Assembly: GCA_032615215.1 (NCBI GenBank)
Contig: CP128431.1
Span: forward strand, 124,001-188,000
Length of the DNA: 64,000 bases
Reading direction: 5' to 3'
Source: Microbulbifer sp. MKSA007
GTDB taxonomy: Bacteria; Pseudomonadota; Gammaproteobacteria; Pseudomonadales; Cellvibrionaceae
Every line of letters starts with the position of its first letter. Position 1 is the first letter of the stretch. This document shows, piece by piece, positions 17,582 through 26,460 of this stretch. The translations under genes and the position numbers were made by a program. Below the pieces are notes generated by a model. The model searched no databases, had not been told where the DNA came from, and saw only the letters and a program-made list of their open reading frames with translations.

Positions 17582-18682
17582 ATGCTTAAGAAGATCACTG
17601 TTTCCAGAGTGGCTGCTGCGGTTTGTGCAGCGATGCTCCTGTTGCCTGCTGCGGGTACTGTTTTCGCGCAAACTCCTTCTGAGGAGCCGCTTCGGACCAT
17701 CTATCAAAAGCCGGTATCAGAATGGCCTGCACCAACCATCGATGAAGGTGTTGAGTGGCGCGAGATGGCTCCGCTTCAGCTGCCCAAGAGGCCTGACAAA
17801 GGTTCGAAAGAGCATCTGATTAATGCGCTTGGCGCAAAGCTGTTTGATGATCCAATCCTTTCCAAGAGCGGACAGATTTCTTGTCAGAGTTGCCACAACA
17901 GGGAACTTGGGTGGGCAGATGGCGTCAAAACTTCGTTTGGACATGATCGCCAAAGGGGCAACCGAAATGCACCGGCGGTGATTACTGCGGTGCATCGCCC
18001 TTCCCTCTTTTGGGATGGCCGCGCTGCAACGCTGGAGGAACAGGCACTCGGGCCAATTGAAAATCCGATTGAGATGGCAGCTGAACTTGATAAAGTTCTT
18101 AAACAGTTGAACACCCATGACGTCTATCCCGAGATGTTCTTTGATGCTTTTGCAGCTAACCAAATCTCAGCGGATCTTCTGGCAATCGCGCTAGCCTCTT
18201 TTGAACGCGGGCTGGAGCGGAAAACACGGCTGGATCTGTTTATGGAAGGTCGCCACAGCGTGTTGAGCGACAGCCAGATCCGCGGCCTGCATCTGTTTCG
18301 CACTAAAGCCCGCTGTATGAACTGCCACAACGGACCAGCCCTGACAGACGGCAAGTTCCACAACCTTGGCCTGACTTACTTCGGTAAGCCACTGGAGGAT
18401 TTAGGGCGCTATCAGGTCACCAATGACCCGAAAGACGTTGGAGCCTTTGCAACACCTAGTCTGCGCCATATCCGTAACAGCGCACCTTACATGCACAACG
18501 GAGTCATCTCCTCACTACGGAAAGTGGTGTTGCTTTACAACTTCGGCGGCGGTCGCGAGCGGCCACGCACCAAGAAAGAAGCATCTGATCCGCTGTTCCC
18601 CAAGCACTCCAACCTATTGCAGCCATTGAGGCTGAACAGGACCGAGATTGAGGATCTGGTGAATTTTCTGGAGGCTCTTTGA
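17582..18682 (+). CDS. Di-haem cytochrome c peroxidase / MauG family, exported
   Basis: 366 residues with a signal peptide (cleavage near FAQ, residue 30). Two haem c attachment motifs are present: CQSCH (101-105) and CMNCH (245-249), with the intervening family landmarks RNAPAVITAVHRPSLFWDGRA and the C-terminal TPSLRHIRNSAPYMHNG. These periplasmic proteins reduce hydrogen peroxide or oxidise amino-acid side chains. It starts 57 bases after the TonB receptor in the same direction; such peroxidases are sometimes linked to metal or haem receptors, so a role in handling the imported ligand is possible (inference). Confidence 0.9.
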   Translation: MLKKITVSRVAAAVCAAMLLLPAAGTVFAQTPSEEPLRTIYQKPVSEWPAPTIDEGVEWREMAPLQLPKRPDKGSKEHLINALGAKLFDDPILSKSGQISCQSCHNRELGWADGVKTSFGHDRQRGNRNAPAVITAVHRPSLFWDGRAATLEEQALGPIENPIEMAAELDKVLKQLNTHDVYPEMFFDAFAANQISADLLAIALASFERGLERKTRLDLFMEGRHSVLSDSQIRGLHLFRTKARCMNCHNGPALTDGKFHNLGLTYFGKPLEDLGRYQVTNDPKDVGAFATPSLRHIRNSAPYMHNGVISSLRKVVLLYNFGGGRERPRTKKEASDPLFPKHSNLLQPLRLNRTEIEDLVNFLEAL

Positions 18683-18699
18683 ACCGCAGTTGAACAGTG

Positions 18700-18727
18700 T
18701 TGAGCGGCGATAAAGTACGCCGCTCAA
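18700..18727. terminator. Bidirectional stem-loop between convergent genes
   Basis: TTGAGCGGCG and CGCCGCTCAA form a perfect 10-bp stem with an 8-base loop between the ends of the peroxidase and the MatB-like gene. T-runs are weak on both sides. Confidence 0.6.
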
Positions 18728-18732
18728 TCCAC

Positions 18733-20241
18733 CTAAACAGGCTCGCTAAATCGCTCCCTCAGAACATTCTTCTGGACTTTGCCCATGGTGTTGCGGGGGA
18801 GTTCGTTTACCACTAGCAGCTTTTGGGGGTGTTTGAAGCGGGCGAGGTGGTCTTTGACGATTGTCATGATCGCGTCTAAATCTGGTGTCTGGCCTTTTTC
18901 GGCGACGAGAATGCCCAATGGGGCTTCGCCGAAGTCTGCGTGGGGTACGCCGATCACGGCGCTTTCCAAAACACCGGGTTGCTCATCCAGCAGGAGTTCG
19001 ATTTCTTTCGGGTAGATGTTGTAACCGCCTGAGATGATGAGGTCTTTGTTGCGGCCAACAATGTGGACGTAACCATCCTCATCCACCTTGCCCATATCGC
19101 CCGTGATGAAAAAGCCATCCTCCCGCAGTTCTGCGGCAGTTTTCTCCGTCATCTGCCAGTAGCCTTTGAAGACGTTTCTTCCGCGCACTTCGATAACCCC
19201 AATGGCACCTTGCTCTAGCTCAGTACCGCTTTCGGGATCCGTGATCTTCAACTCCACACCCGGCAGAGGGAAGCCGACAGTGCCTGCCCGCCGTTCCCCA
19301 TCATAGGGATTGGAGGTGCTCATGTTGGTTTCTGTCATGCCATAGCGTTCAAGAATGCGGTGATTTGTGCGGTCTTCAAACTGGCGATGGGTTTCCGCCA
19401 ACAAAGGCGCACTGCCGGAGGTGAAAAGCCGTATGTGGCTTGTCAGGTCTTTGGTGAAGCGTTCATCTGCGAGCAATCGGGTGTAGAACGTTGGCACACC
19501 CATCATGGAGGTCGCATCCGGCAGCTTTTCGATGATCTTATCCAGATTGAACTTAGGCAGGAAGATCATAGAGCCACCAACGGCCAAAATCACATTGGTC
19601 GCGACAAACAGGCCGTGTGTATGGAAAATCGGCAGTGCATGCAGCAACACATCTTTCTCAGAAAAGCGCCAGTACTCAACAAGAGTATCTGCGTTGGAAA
19701 GCAAGTTATCTTGCGTCAGCATGGCCCCTTTGGAACGACCCGTGGTGCCTGAGGTGTATAGGAAGGCGGCCAGATCCTGTAGGTCTCGGTCTACTGTTTG
19801 AAATGTTGTCGGCTGGTTATTGGCTTCATCCATCAGCATGCCGGTGCCATCTGCATTGAGCGTGCGCAAGACCACACCGAGCTCATCAGCAAGTATCTGT
19901 AGTTTCTCCGCTTTAGCACCATCACAGACAACCACCGATGCACCGCTGTTATCGAGGAAGTAGGAAAGCTCCTCGACGGTGTAGGCGATATTCAACGGCA
20001 GAAAGATCAGGCCAGCCTGAACGCAAGCGGCATAAAGCGCCAGCGCTTGTGGTGTTTTTTCTGTTTGCATGGCTACGCGATCGCCCGGCTGCAACCCATG
20101 CTTGACGAGCGCATGGGCAAGCTGTGCTGTCATCTCAAGAAACTGCGCGTATGAGATGGTTGTTCCATCGGGCAAATACAGAAAAGGCTTGTTTTTGGAT
20201 GCATGGATGCCGAACAAACGATCATAAAGCGGGTTCGCCAT
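18733..20241 (-). CDS. matB: AMP-forming acyl-CoA synthetase, malonyl-CoA synthetase (MatB)-like
   Basis: 502 residues, full length for MatB. ANL-superfamily motifs: LYTSGTTGRSKGAMLT (P-loop), RYGMTETNM, and the C-terminal GGYNIYPKEIE and PRNTMGKVQK with the adenylation Lys. The N-terminus (MANPLYDRLF..., VAMQTEKTPQALALYAACVQAG, LPLNIAYTVEELSYFL) resembles malonyl-CoA synthetases closely. It would activate malonate or methylmalonate to the CoA ester. The usual matA decarboxylase and matC transporter are not next to it. A polyketide synthase that would use malonyl-CoA lies 40 kb away. The 200 bases upstream hold a small hairpin near 20362-20383. Confidence 0.8.
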   Translation of the reverse strand: MANPLYDRLFGIHASKNKPFLYLPDGTTISYAQFLEMTAQLAHALVKHGLQPGDRVAMQTEKTPQALALYAACVQAGLIFLPLNIAYTVEELSYFLDNSGASVVVCDGAKAEKLQILADELGVVLRTLNADGTGMLMDEANNQPTTFQTVDRDLQDLAAFLYTSGTTGRSKGAMLTQDNLLSNADTLVEYWRFSEKDVLLHALPIFHTHGLFVATNVILAVGGSMIFLPKFNLDKIIEKLPDATSMMGVPTFYTRLLADERFTKDLTSHIRLFTSGSAPLLAETHRQFEDRTNHRILERYGMTETNMSTSNPYDGERRAGTVGFPLPGVELKITDPESGTELEQGAIGVIEVRGRNVFKGYWQMTEKTAAELREDGFFITGDMGKVDEDGYVHIVGRNKDLIISGGYNIYPKEIELLLDEQPGVLESAVIGVPHADFGEAPLGILVAEKGQTPDLDAIMTIVKDHLARFKHPQKLLVVNELPRNTMGKVQKNVLRERFSEPV

Positions 20242-20443
20242 GTAAGTGCCTTTCTCTGCTATTGCAAGCCAAGCGGCGGGCCAAGGTCGCGCGCCGAAAC
20301 TGATTCATCCAGATAAGAGTAATGCGATCCTACAGCCCTGAACAGTTGGCACTCCGTCGAGATGGGGTCTGCTCTACCCCCATTTGTCTTGGTGCGGATC
20401 TGCGCCTATGCTGCTGGCATTCTCTGAGAAAGCTGTTTTAAAA

Positions 20444-21190
20444 ATGAATACGCGCAATATCTTCACGGACCCTGCTGTCGCACAGTTTTATGAACTGACA
20501 CCACGCGATCGGCAGGACCATATGTTTTGTAAATCACTTGCTCGCAACGCCCAGTCAGTCCTTGATCTGGGCTGTGGCACTGGAGAGCTCACAGTACAGC
20601 TGGTGAAGGGGCGCCGCGTTGTTGGGCTCGATCCAGCCGGAGCAATGCTGGATATCGCTCGCACTCGTCCCGGTGGAGAGCAGGTGACATGGGTAGAAGG
20701 TGATGCCCGCTCATTTGATCTGAGCGAGACCTTTGATCTCATTTGCCTGACGGGGCATTCCTTCCAGTTTTTCCTGACAGAAGAAGACCAGCGCGCAGCA
20801 CTATCCTGCATTGCAAAGCACCTGAGCCCAACAGGTCAGTTTGTCTTCGATACCCGCAATCCGGACTTTCCGGGCAGGAAGACCCGCAGCAAACAAGAAA
20901 CGCTATCTCAGTCCATGCATTCGAAACTAGGGCCTATCGAGAGCTGGAACATCTCGGAGTATGATGAGGCAGAACAGATCCTCAGCTTTATCAATGCTTA
21001 CAAGTCACTAGAGACAGGAGAGATTTTCAGCGCACCTTCCCAGCTCAAATACACCTCACAGAAGAAACTGGCGCAGTTGATGACAGATGCGAGATTGCAT
21101 GTCACAGACTGGCTGGGAGAATGGACTGGAGAGCCCTATCACCCGTTATCGCGTGAGATTATCCCCGTTGGCGGGAGGCCTAGGTTCTAA
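20444..21190 (+). CDS. SAM-dependent class I methyltransferase
   Basis: 248 residues from ATG 20444 (the frame extends to 20384 but without a better ribosome binding site). Motif I is VLDLGCGTGELTVQL, the acidic residue of motif II lies in RVVGLDPAGAMLDIAR, and WVEGDARSFDL / DLICLTGHSFQFF follow. The substrate is unknown. It is monocistronic and divergent from the MatB-like gene. Confidence 0.85.
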   Translation: MNTRNIFTDPAVAQFYELTPRDRQDHMFCKSLARNAQSVLDLGCGTGELTVQLVKGRRVVGLDPAGAMLDIARTRPGGEQVTWVEGDARSFDLSETFDLICLTGHSFQFFLTEEDQRAALSCIAKHLSPTGQFVFDTRNPDFPGRKTRSKQETLSQSMHSKLGPIESWNISEYDEAEQILSFINAYKSLETGEIFSAPSQLKYTSQKKLAQLMTDARLHVTDWLGEWTGEPYHPLSREIIPVGGRPRF

Positions 21191-21253
21191 AAAACTCACA
21201 CTCTGGTTCGTAAATCGTCCTCCTTTCTGCAAACAACCAAAAATGAGGACATA

Positions 21254-21763
21254 ATGAAAAGCAAAAAACATCTCACATTTAGTCTATGCGCTTTTATAGC
21301 AGCTAGTGCATTCTTCACACAGCCCGCTACGAGTGAAGCAATCTATCGTGGATTACTAGAGGGTGGACACGGTGTCTTGGACCTCAGAGAAAATCGCTTT
21401 AATTTCGGAGGAGGAGGCCTCTCTTTCAACAAAGACATGGCACAGATCATGGCAGCACCACAGAATTTCAACTGTGCACTGATGTTGGATACTACCAATC
21501 CAATCCCAGTTGTTGGCAATCAATCCGCGATTAATCAATTCCCAGGATTTGACGCGACTTTTGATCAAAACCCACCGGCAATCCCTCAGGGTCATGTCAG
21601 CGTAAATGATAATCCAGCAGTTGCAAATCCAGCACGGGCATTCGCAAACCAAATTGCCGATATTGCACGTAACAATCCCGCTACTTTCAATGATGACCAC
21701 ATCGTAGGTGTCCATCTTACAGATGATGAATGTCGCGATAAACCAAAATGGCTTAACCAGTAA
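21254..21763 (+). CDS. Exported protein of unknown function
   Basis: 169 residues with a signal peptide (about residues 1-29, ending in TSEA). The mature protein is rich in Asn, Asp, Pro and Phe, with two cysteines (near NCALMLD and DDECRD) that could form a disulfide. A GAGGA ribosome binding site supports the start. No family recognised. Base composition is more AT-rich than that of the neighbours. Confidence 0.65.
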   Translation: MKSKKHLTFSLCAFIAASAFFTQPATSEAIYRGLLEGGHGVLDLRENRFNFGGGGLSFNKDMAQIMAAPQNFNCALMLDTTNPIPVVGNQSAINQFPGFDATFDQNPPAIPQGHVSVNDNPAVANPARAFANQIADIARNNPATFNDDHIVGVHLTDDECRDKPKWLNQ

Positions 21764-21779
21764 ATCGTACGCAAGCTAG

Positions 21780-21808
21780 CTCTACTTCTGCAATAAGCGG
21801 AAGTGGAG
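21780..21808. terminator. Stem-loop between convergent genes
   Basis: CTCTACTTCTGC pairs with GCGGAAGTGGAG over 12 bp including G-U pairs, with the loop AATAA. It lies between the exported protein and the LysE exporter, both of which end here. Confidence 0.55.
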
Positions 21809-21810
21809 CC

Positions 21811-22425
21811 TCACCGCTCAATCCGTGCCAACGCGAGGCCGATGCCAGAACCGATAAAGAGCGTGCCCGTAAGTTTGTGGCGCAGGTGGCCAATGCTTTT
21901 GAAGAGCGGTGTTGCTGAGCGGGCAAGCGCAGCCCAACACAGGTCTCCGCCAAGGATAACAAGCAGATAGATCAGTGCAGGCTGAGCCAATGCGTAGGTT
22001 GCGCTCTGGTCGCTGACGAACTGAGGCAGAAAGGCTGCGCTGAAGACGAGTGTCTTCGGGTTGATCATGGCAAGCAGCATGCCCTGCCAGAAGAGACAGC
22101 GCAAAGGCGTTGCGCTGGCTTCGGCATTCTCCAGCATATCCGCCCGTTCACACCATGATTTGATGCCAAGATAGATCAGGTAAGCAGCACCAGCCCACTT
22201 CACCCACAAGAAGGCATCTGCCACAAACGTCAAAAGAGCTGTAAACCCAAGCACGACGATGCTGAGCTGGATGGCAACACCGAGGGTCGTTCCAAGAACA
22301 GTCACAGCGCCAAAGCGGAACCCATGGCTGATGGTATTGGCAGCAATGAGCGCAACATTAGGGCCCGGAATGGCCACCAGAGCAGCTGTTGCAATCACAA
22401 GCGCAAATATCATCTCGACTGACAT
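21811..22425 (-). CDS. LysE/RhtB-family amino acid exporter
   Basis: 204 residues, six hydrophobic segments. The family start PGPNVALIAANTISHGFRFGAVTVLGTTLG and the mid-segment FWQGMLLAMINPKTLVFSAAFLPQF are diagnostic. These inner-membrane proteins export amino acids or related metabolites. An excellent GGAGGGG ribosome binding site lies just before the ATG. It runs in the same direction as the ECF41 gene upstream but is separated by about 85 bases. Confidence 0.92.
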   Translation of the reverse strand: MSVEMIFALVIATAALVAIPGPNVALIAANTISHGFRFGAVTVLGTTLGVAIQLSIVVLGFTALLTFVADAFLWVKWAGAAYLIYLGIKSWCERADMLENAEASATPLRCLFWQGMLLAMINPKTLVFSAAFLPQFVSDQSATYALAQPALIYLLVILGGDLCWAALARSATPLFKSIGHLRHKLTGTLFIGSGIGLALARIER

Positions 22426-22509
22426 GAGTTCCCCTCCAAAACATCAGCGGGCAGTTTGGAAGGTTCTCGCACTGAATGCAAGGCAGGCTTTAGGTGACCT
22501 GCCTTCACT

Positions 22510-23382
22510 TCAATTGACTGCAGACAGCTTATCCGGATTGCGCTGCGCGTAGATGGCGTTGACCTTCATCTCCTCATCATAGCCAAAGGTGAAGGTTGTG
22601 ACGATGCCGCCGCCATCGACTGTCACCAGAGACAGACAGGCATTGAGTTCTTCCACCCAGGCTCTGCCACTGCTTGCAGCTGGCGAGATGGCCTTGTCGA
22701 TAAAGCCAAGCACCTGCTCCAGCCCCACAAGTGGTTTTGGAATAGCATTGACCTTACCGCCACCATCAGAAAGGAGCGCCACATCGGCAGCCAGCAATTG
22801 AGACAGCTGAGAGGTCTCACCTGTTTCCAGCGCAGATTGGAATGCATGAACCATTTCGCGCTGTTTTTCGGCAGGTGCAACAAACCGCTGAGATTTTTGC
22901 TGGATGTTGGCTTTGGCCCGTGAAACCAGCTTGCGGCAACTGGCCGGAGTGACCTCCAGAATATCTGCGACTTCCTCATAACTGGAGGAGAACACCTCAC
23001 GCAGTAAAAAGGCAGCGCGCTCTTTTGGGGCGAGCCGTTCCATCACCAGCAGGAACGCCATGGTGAGACTCTCGGAGAGTTCTACCCGATCCTCGGGTGT
23101 GTCCTGTGTTGTGGTGTGCAAAGGCTCCGGCAGCCACATACCAACGTAATTTTCACGTTTTTTACGCGCTGATTTGAGATGATCAAGCGCTTTGCGCGTG
23201 CAAACGGTGGTAAGCCATGCCTCCGCATTGGAGATGTCATCATGATTGGCCGCTGACCAGCTGAGATAAGTTTCCTGCACCACGTCCTCGGCTTCTGCCG
23301 TGGAGCCCAACAAGCGGTAAGCCAGCCCCATCAGCATGGGTCTGGCCTTTTCAAATGCACAAAGTGATTTATCTGATGTCAT
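22510..23382 (-). CDS. ECF41-group RNA polymerase sigma factor with C-terminal SnoaL-like domain
   Basis: 290 residues from an ATG two bases after the stop of the AhpD-like gene; an in-frame start at 23415 would overlap it. Sigma regions 2 (AEDVVQETYLSWSAANHDD) and 4 (YEEVADILEVTPASCRKLVSRAK) are followed by an extra NTF2/SnoaL-like domain. The three ECF41 marks are all there: WLPEP in the linker (83-87), DGGGK (206-210) and NPDKL near the end (282-286). In this group the attached domain controls sigma activity instead of a separate anti-sigma factor. It forms an operon with the AhpD-like gene, as is usual for ECF41, under the promoter at 23856-23882. Confidence 0.93.
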   Translation of the reverse strand: MTSDKSLCAFEKARPMLMGLAYRLLGSTAEAEDVVQETYLSWSAANHDDISNAEAWLTTVCTRKALDHLKSARKKRENYVGMWLPEPLHTTTQDTPEDRVELSESLTMAFLLVMERLAPKERAAFLLREVFSSSYEEVADILEVTPASCRKLVSRAKANIQQKSQRFVAPAEKQREMVHAFQSALETGETSQLSQLLAADVALLSDGGGKVNAIPKPLVGLEQVLGFIDKAISPAASSGRAWVEELNACLSLVTVDGGGIVTTFTFGYDEEMKVNAIYAQRNPDKLSAVN

Positions 23383-23384
23383 GA

Positions 23385-23816
23385 TCAATGGTTCGATATT
23401 GCAATCCGGTTCCAAAGGTTGATCATGCCAACCATGGCCGTCATCGTGGAAATTTCCTGATCACTGTAATGCTTTTTCAGCTCCTGGCGAAGACGTGGAA
23501 GCTGATCTTCCTTGTTTAGTTCTGTCAGAGCTTCGGTCCATTCAAACGCCAGCTTCTCTTTTTCAGAAAAGTCATCGCTATGACGCCAGATGATGAGATG
23601 GTCCAGACGGTGATTGGTTTCCCCCGCCTTGCGTGCATCGCGGGTGTGCATCTTCACACAGAACCCACAGCCGTTGATCTGAGAGGCGCGCAGCAGGATG
23701 AGGTGATGCAGCTTTTCATCAAATCCTGTTGCAGCAATAACCTCTTCCACGCCCTGAAGGGCTGCCATAATCTGCGCACCGCTCTCATAGTGATTGATGG
23801 TGGTGTGAACGTTCAT
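23385..23816 (-). CDS. Carboxymuconolactone decarboxylase / AhpD-like alkylhydroperoxidase
   Basis: 143 residues from ATG 23816, chosen because GGAG lies six bases upstream; longer starts (23849, 23822) run into the ECF41 promoter. The redox motif CGFCVKMH (Cys50, Cys53, His57) is the AhpD-type active site. Such proteins detoxify peroxides or act as thiol oxidoreductases. It is the usual target and partner of ECF41 sigma factors, and here it is co-transcribed with one. Confidence 0.9.
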   Translation of the reverse strand: MNVHTTINHYESGAQIMAALQGVEEVIAATGFDEKLHHLILLRASQINGCGFCVKMHTRDARKAGETNHRLDHLIIWRHSDDFSEKEKLAFEWTEALTELNKEDQLPRLRQELKKHYSDQEISTMTAMVGMINLWNRIAISNH

Positions 23817-23855
23817 CCTCATCTCCAGTGATTGTTTTGTTGCGTTCACTGGTTC

Positions 23856-23882
23856 GACGAGACAGCGCCTTCAGATGTGACG
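23856..23882 (-). promoter_or_regulatory. ECF41-type promoter
   Basis: On the minus strand CGTCACA (23882-23876), a 16-base spacer and CGTC (23859-23856) match the ECF41 promoter pattern known to me, TGTCACA-N16-CGTC, in all but the first base. It sits about 40 bases upstream of the AhpD-like start, so the sigma factor probably drives its own operon. Confidence 0.7.
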
Positions 23883-23921
23883 TGGTGCTAAAGAAAAAAC
23901 GAAATCTATTATCGCAAAGCC

Positions 23922-24425
23922 CTACAAAGCAGGATGACGATAGACCAGATCGACAGGATCATGGCGTTCCGCATCCGGGTCAATGACGGCACCCATACGT
24001 TCTGCTAGCTTGCGCGAACGCTCGTTTTTTGGGTCGATGTAGCTGACCAGCGTTTTCAGGCCCAGCTCCTCAAAGGCCCATTTGCGCATCCGCTGAGCTG
24101 CTTCCAAGGCATAACCGTGCCCTTCAAAGCCATCATAAAGGAACCAGCCCAGCTCATGCTCGGGAAACAATGGTCCGTGATTGAGCCCGACCTGACCAAC
24201 GGTTTTGCCCGTTGTTTTGTCATCCACCATCAAAGCGCCGTGGCCAAACAAGACCCAATGCGCGATGTCATGGCTGAAGATGCCCCAGGTCACATGCCTC
24301 GGCGTTGGACCGCCCATAAACTGCGAACGGTCCGACTGCATCAGCTGCTCATACTGCGGCCAATCTTCGATCGTCATCGGACGAAGGCGCAATCTTTCGG
24401 TTTCGAGAGTCGGTATCACAGTCAT
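23922..24425 (-). CDS. GNAT-family acetyltransferase (RimJ/RimL type)
   Basis: 167 residues from ATG 24425; the frame runs upstream to 24572 but the ETERLRLRPMT block, which normally lies at residues 8-20 of this family, fixes the start. Further landmarks are ELGWFLYDGFEGHGYALEAAQRM (acetyl-CoA loop) and SYIDPKNERSRKLAERMGA. RimJ/RimL relatives acetylate protein N-termini or small molecules. Transcribed alone. Confidence 0.88.
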   Translation of the reverse strand: MTVIPTLETERLRLRPMTIEDWPQYEQLMQSDRSQFMGGPTPRHVTWGIFSHDIAHWVLFGHGALMVDDKTTGKTVGQVGLNHGPLFPEHELGWFLYDGFEGHGYALEAAQRMRKWAFEELGLKTLVSYIDPKNERSRKLAERMGAVIDPDAERHDPVDLVYRHPAL

Positions 24426-24693
24426 TTGATCAATCCAGCAATGAAAAAAGGAATCTCTGAGCATATTGTCAGCGGCGAACAATATTCCGGCAGCTGCTTT
24501 GAAAAAAGCAATTTTTAATCTGGCGTGTTGGGAACTTTCAAGATGGACTATGCTGCAAGGCGTGTCAGCCAAGACCTTGTTTTTGATGGCACACTTGATT
24601 TTGTTAAGGACTCACCCATCTGTTGAGATGAAAAAGGCAGCCGTAAAGCTGTCCGTTCCCATTTGCTAATAATCAATACGGAGCCACAATTTC

Positions 24694-25560
24694 ATGAGTG
24701 ATAAGCAAGAGTATACCCCACCAAAGGTTTGGAAGTGGGAACAGAAAAACGGCGGCCAGTTCGCAAACATCAACCGCCCTATCGCTGGTCCAACCCATGA
24801 CAAAGATCTGCAGGTTGGCAAGCATCCGCTACAGCTTTACTCGCTGGCAACGCCAAACGGTGTGAAAGTCACCATCATGCTGGAAGAGCTTCTGGCAGCT
24901 GGCTTTAGCGAAGCAGAATACGATGCCTGGCTGATCAACATCGGCGAAGGCGACCAGTTCTCCAGCGGCTTTGTTGGCGCAAACCCGAACTCCAAAATCC
25001 CTGCACTGGTGGACCACAGCACCGAAACACCAACCCGCGTGTTCGAGTCCGGTTCCATCCTGCTGTACCTGGCAGAAAAGTTCGGCGCCTTCTTGCCGAA
25101 AGATCCGGCAGCCCGCACAGAAGCCATGAACTGGCTGTTCTGGCAGATGGGTTCCGCTCCATATCTGGGCGGCGGTTTCGGCCACTTCTACGCTTATGCG
25201 CCAGAAAAGTTCGAGTACCCAATCAACCGCTTTGCTATGGAAGCCAAGCGTCAGCTGGACGTGCTGGACCGCAATCTGGCGGAACGCCGCTTCATGGCTG
25301 GCGACGAGTACTCCATCGCAGATATGGCGATCTTCCCGTGGTACGGCGCATTGGTGCTCGGCTCACTTTACAGCGCTGCTGAGTTCCTCTCCGTTGACGA
25401 GTACAAGAACGTGAAACGTTGGGCAGAAGAAATCGCTGAGCGCCCTGCCGTCAAACGCGGCAAACGCGTGAACCGCACCTGGGGTGATGAGGATCAACAA
25501 GTCCCAGAACGTCACGACGCCAGCGACCTGGACCTAAAACCAGCCTCTGAAAAAGCGTAA
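24694..25560 (+). CDS. yghU: Glutathione transferase-like disulfide reductase, YghU type
   Basis: 288 residues, the YghU length. The N-terminal stretch YTPPKVWKWEQKNGGQFANI and the following PIAGPTHDKDLQVGKHPLQLYSLATPNGVKVTIMLEEL are characteristic of the YghU/YfcG group (nu-class), which binds two glutathiones and shows disulfide-bond reductase activity. The C-terminal helical domain contains FMAGDEYSIADMAIFPW. It acts in the cytosol, probably in thiol homeostasis. A GGAG site lies 10 bases before the ATG and a strong terminator follows. Confidence 0.92.
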   Translation: MSDKQEYTPPKVWKWEQKNGGQFANINRPIAGPTHDKDLQVGKHPLQLYSLATPNGVKVTIMLEELLAAGFSEAEYDAWLINIGEGDQFSSGFVGANPNSKIPALVDHSTETPTRVFESGSILLYLAEKFGAFLPKDPAARTEAMNWLFWQMGSAPYLGGGFGHFYAYAPEKFEYPINRFAMEAKRQLDVLDRNLAERRFMAGDEYSIADMAIFPWYGALVLGSLYSAAEFLSVDEYKNVKRWAEEIAERPAVKRGKRVNRTWGDEDQQVPERHDASDLDLKPASEKA

Positions 25561-25585
25561 AGCACGTAGTCAGAACTGAAAACGC

Positions 25586-25614
25586 AAAACCCGGCTTTGA
25601 TGAGGCCGGGTTTT
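25586..25614 (+). terminator. Intrinsic terminator after yghU
   Basis: AAAACCCGGC (25586-25595) and GCCGGGTTTT (25605-25614) form a perfect 10-bp stem ending in a T-run. It may also serve the convergent lipoprotein gene, which ends at 25630. Confidence 0.85.
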
Positions 25615-25629
25615 CTCATATCTAAGGCA

Positions 25630-26250
25630 TCACCCACCAATCAGCACAAGAGGCGGTGGAGTTATGCCCTGCTTGTGAGACTTCGTTCTAGAAGGAACTC
25701 CCGTAGATGGGCTTCGCCTCACAGGAGTGGGCGCATCTGCGATCTTGTCAAAGTATGAACTGTCATTGACCAGATAAACGTTCTTTTTATAGGTGTAAGC
25801 CAATCGCTCGATCAGTCGGTTAAAGACCCATTCAGGCGAATAGTACTTGTTGAAACCAACTGATAGTGACTCCACCGTACCTTTGCCGGGGTCTCCTGAA
25901 ATCTCAAACCGGTAAACAATACCCTGAGCCTTCTGGCCAAGGAAAACATAGCCCTTTATTCGACCCGTTGCAGACCCTTTAAAGCCCAATACTGTTGAGT
26001 ATCTTACCTTCGTTAGAACTATGGTCATGTTTTGCGCTGGGGTTCCGGCAGGCACCCATTTTGCACTCTCACGAGCAACCTGAGTAAATTTCCGCTTTAA
26101 CTGCTTTGCCACCAAAGCGCTATGTTCTCCATTGGGAACAATAACTTTGACTTTATTGATACGATAAGCTCCGCGTTCTTCTGGTGTTTTGGTTGTTACA
26201 CAGCCAGCAAGCAGTAGAAATGAAGCTAAAATAATCAGAAACCGAGCCAT
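25630..26250 (-). CDS. Putative lipoprotein, unknown function
   Basis: 206 residues from ATG 26250. The N-terminus MARFLIILASFLLLAGC is a lipoprotein signal with lipobox LAGC (Cys17), so the protein is expected to be membrane-anchored on the periplasmic side. The globular part (KVKVIVPNG ... VRYSTVLGFKGSATGRIKGYVFL) looks like a mixed alpha/beta domain with no motif I can name; the C-terminus is basic, Pro/Ser-rich and probably disordered. An upstream extension to 26334 lacks a ribosome binding site. Confidence 0.75.
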   Translation of the reverse strand: MARFLIILASFLLLAGCVTTKTPEERGAYRINKVKVIVPNGEHSALVAKQLKRKFTQVARESAKWVPAGTPAQNMTIVLTKVRYSTVLGFKGSATGRIKGYVFLGQKAQGIVYRFEISGDPGKGTVESLSVGFNKYYSPEWVFNRLIERLAYTYKKNVYLVNDSSYFDKIADAPTPVRRSPSTGVPSRTKSHKQGITPPPLVLIGG

Positions 26251-26297
26251 ACCAAAAATACCTACAATTACTTCTATGCAATTTACAGTTGTGAAAG

Positions 26298-26312
26298 TTA
26301 AACAGCGTTTAA
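26298..26312. promoter_or_regulatory. Palindrome in the lipoprotein/yjjI divergent region
   Basis: TTAAAC-AGC-GTTTAA is a perfect 6-bp inverted repeat. It lies 48 bases upstream of the lipoprotein gene and about 150 upstream of yjjI. It does not match the FNR consensus TTGAT-N4-ATCAA. Confidence 0.3.
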
Positions 26313-26460
26313 TTTCGAGCAATTGCAGGTCCACTCTCTGATGCCTACTAACCCACCCTGTGCACCATCATTCTTTTCCAATCGGAAATTGCGGTAGTTC
26401 AATTCCTCGCCTGTCGCACGGGTTTAAGATTTGTTCCAAAGAGCAAAAAGGAACGAACCC

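Noticed and set aside
18733..21190. Malonate utilisation cluster around matB
   Set aside because: Neighbours are a methyltransferase and a peroxidase; no matA, matC or malonate regulator present.
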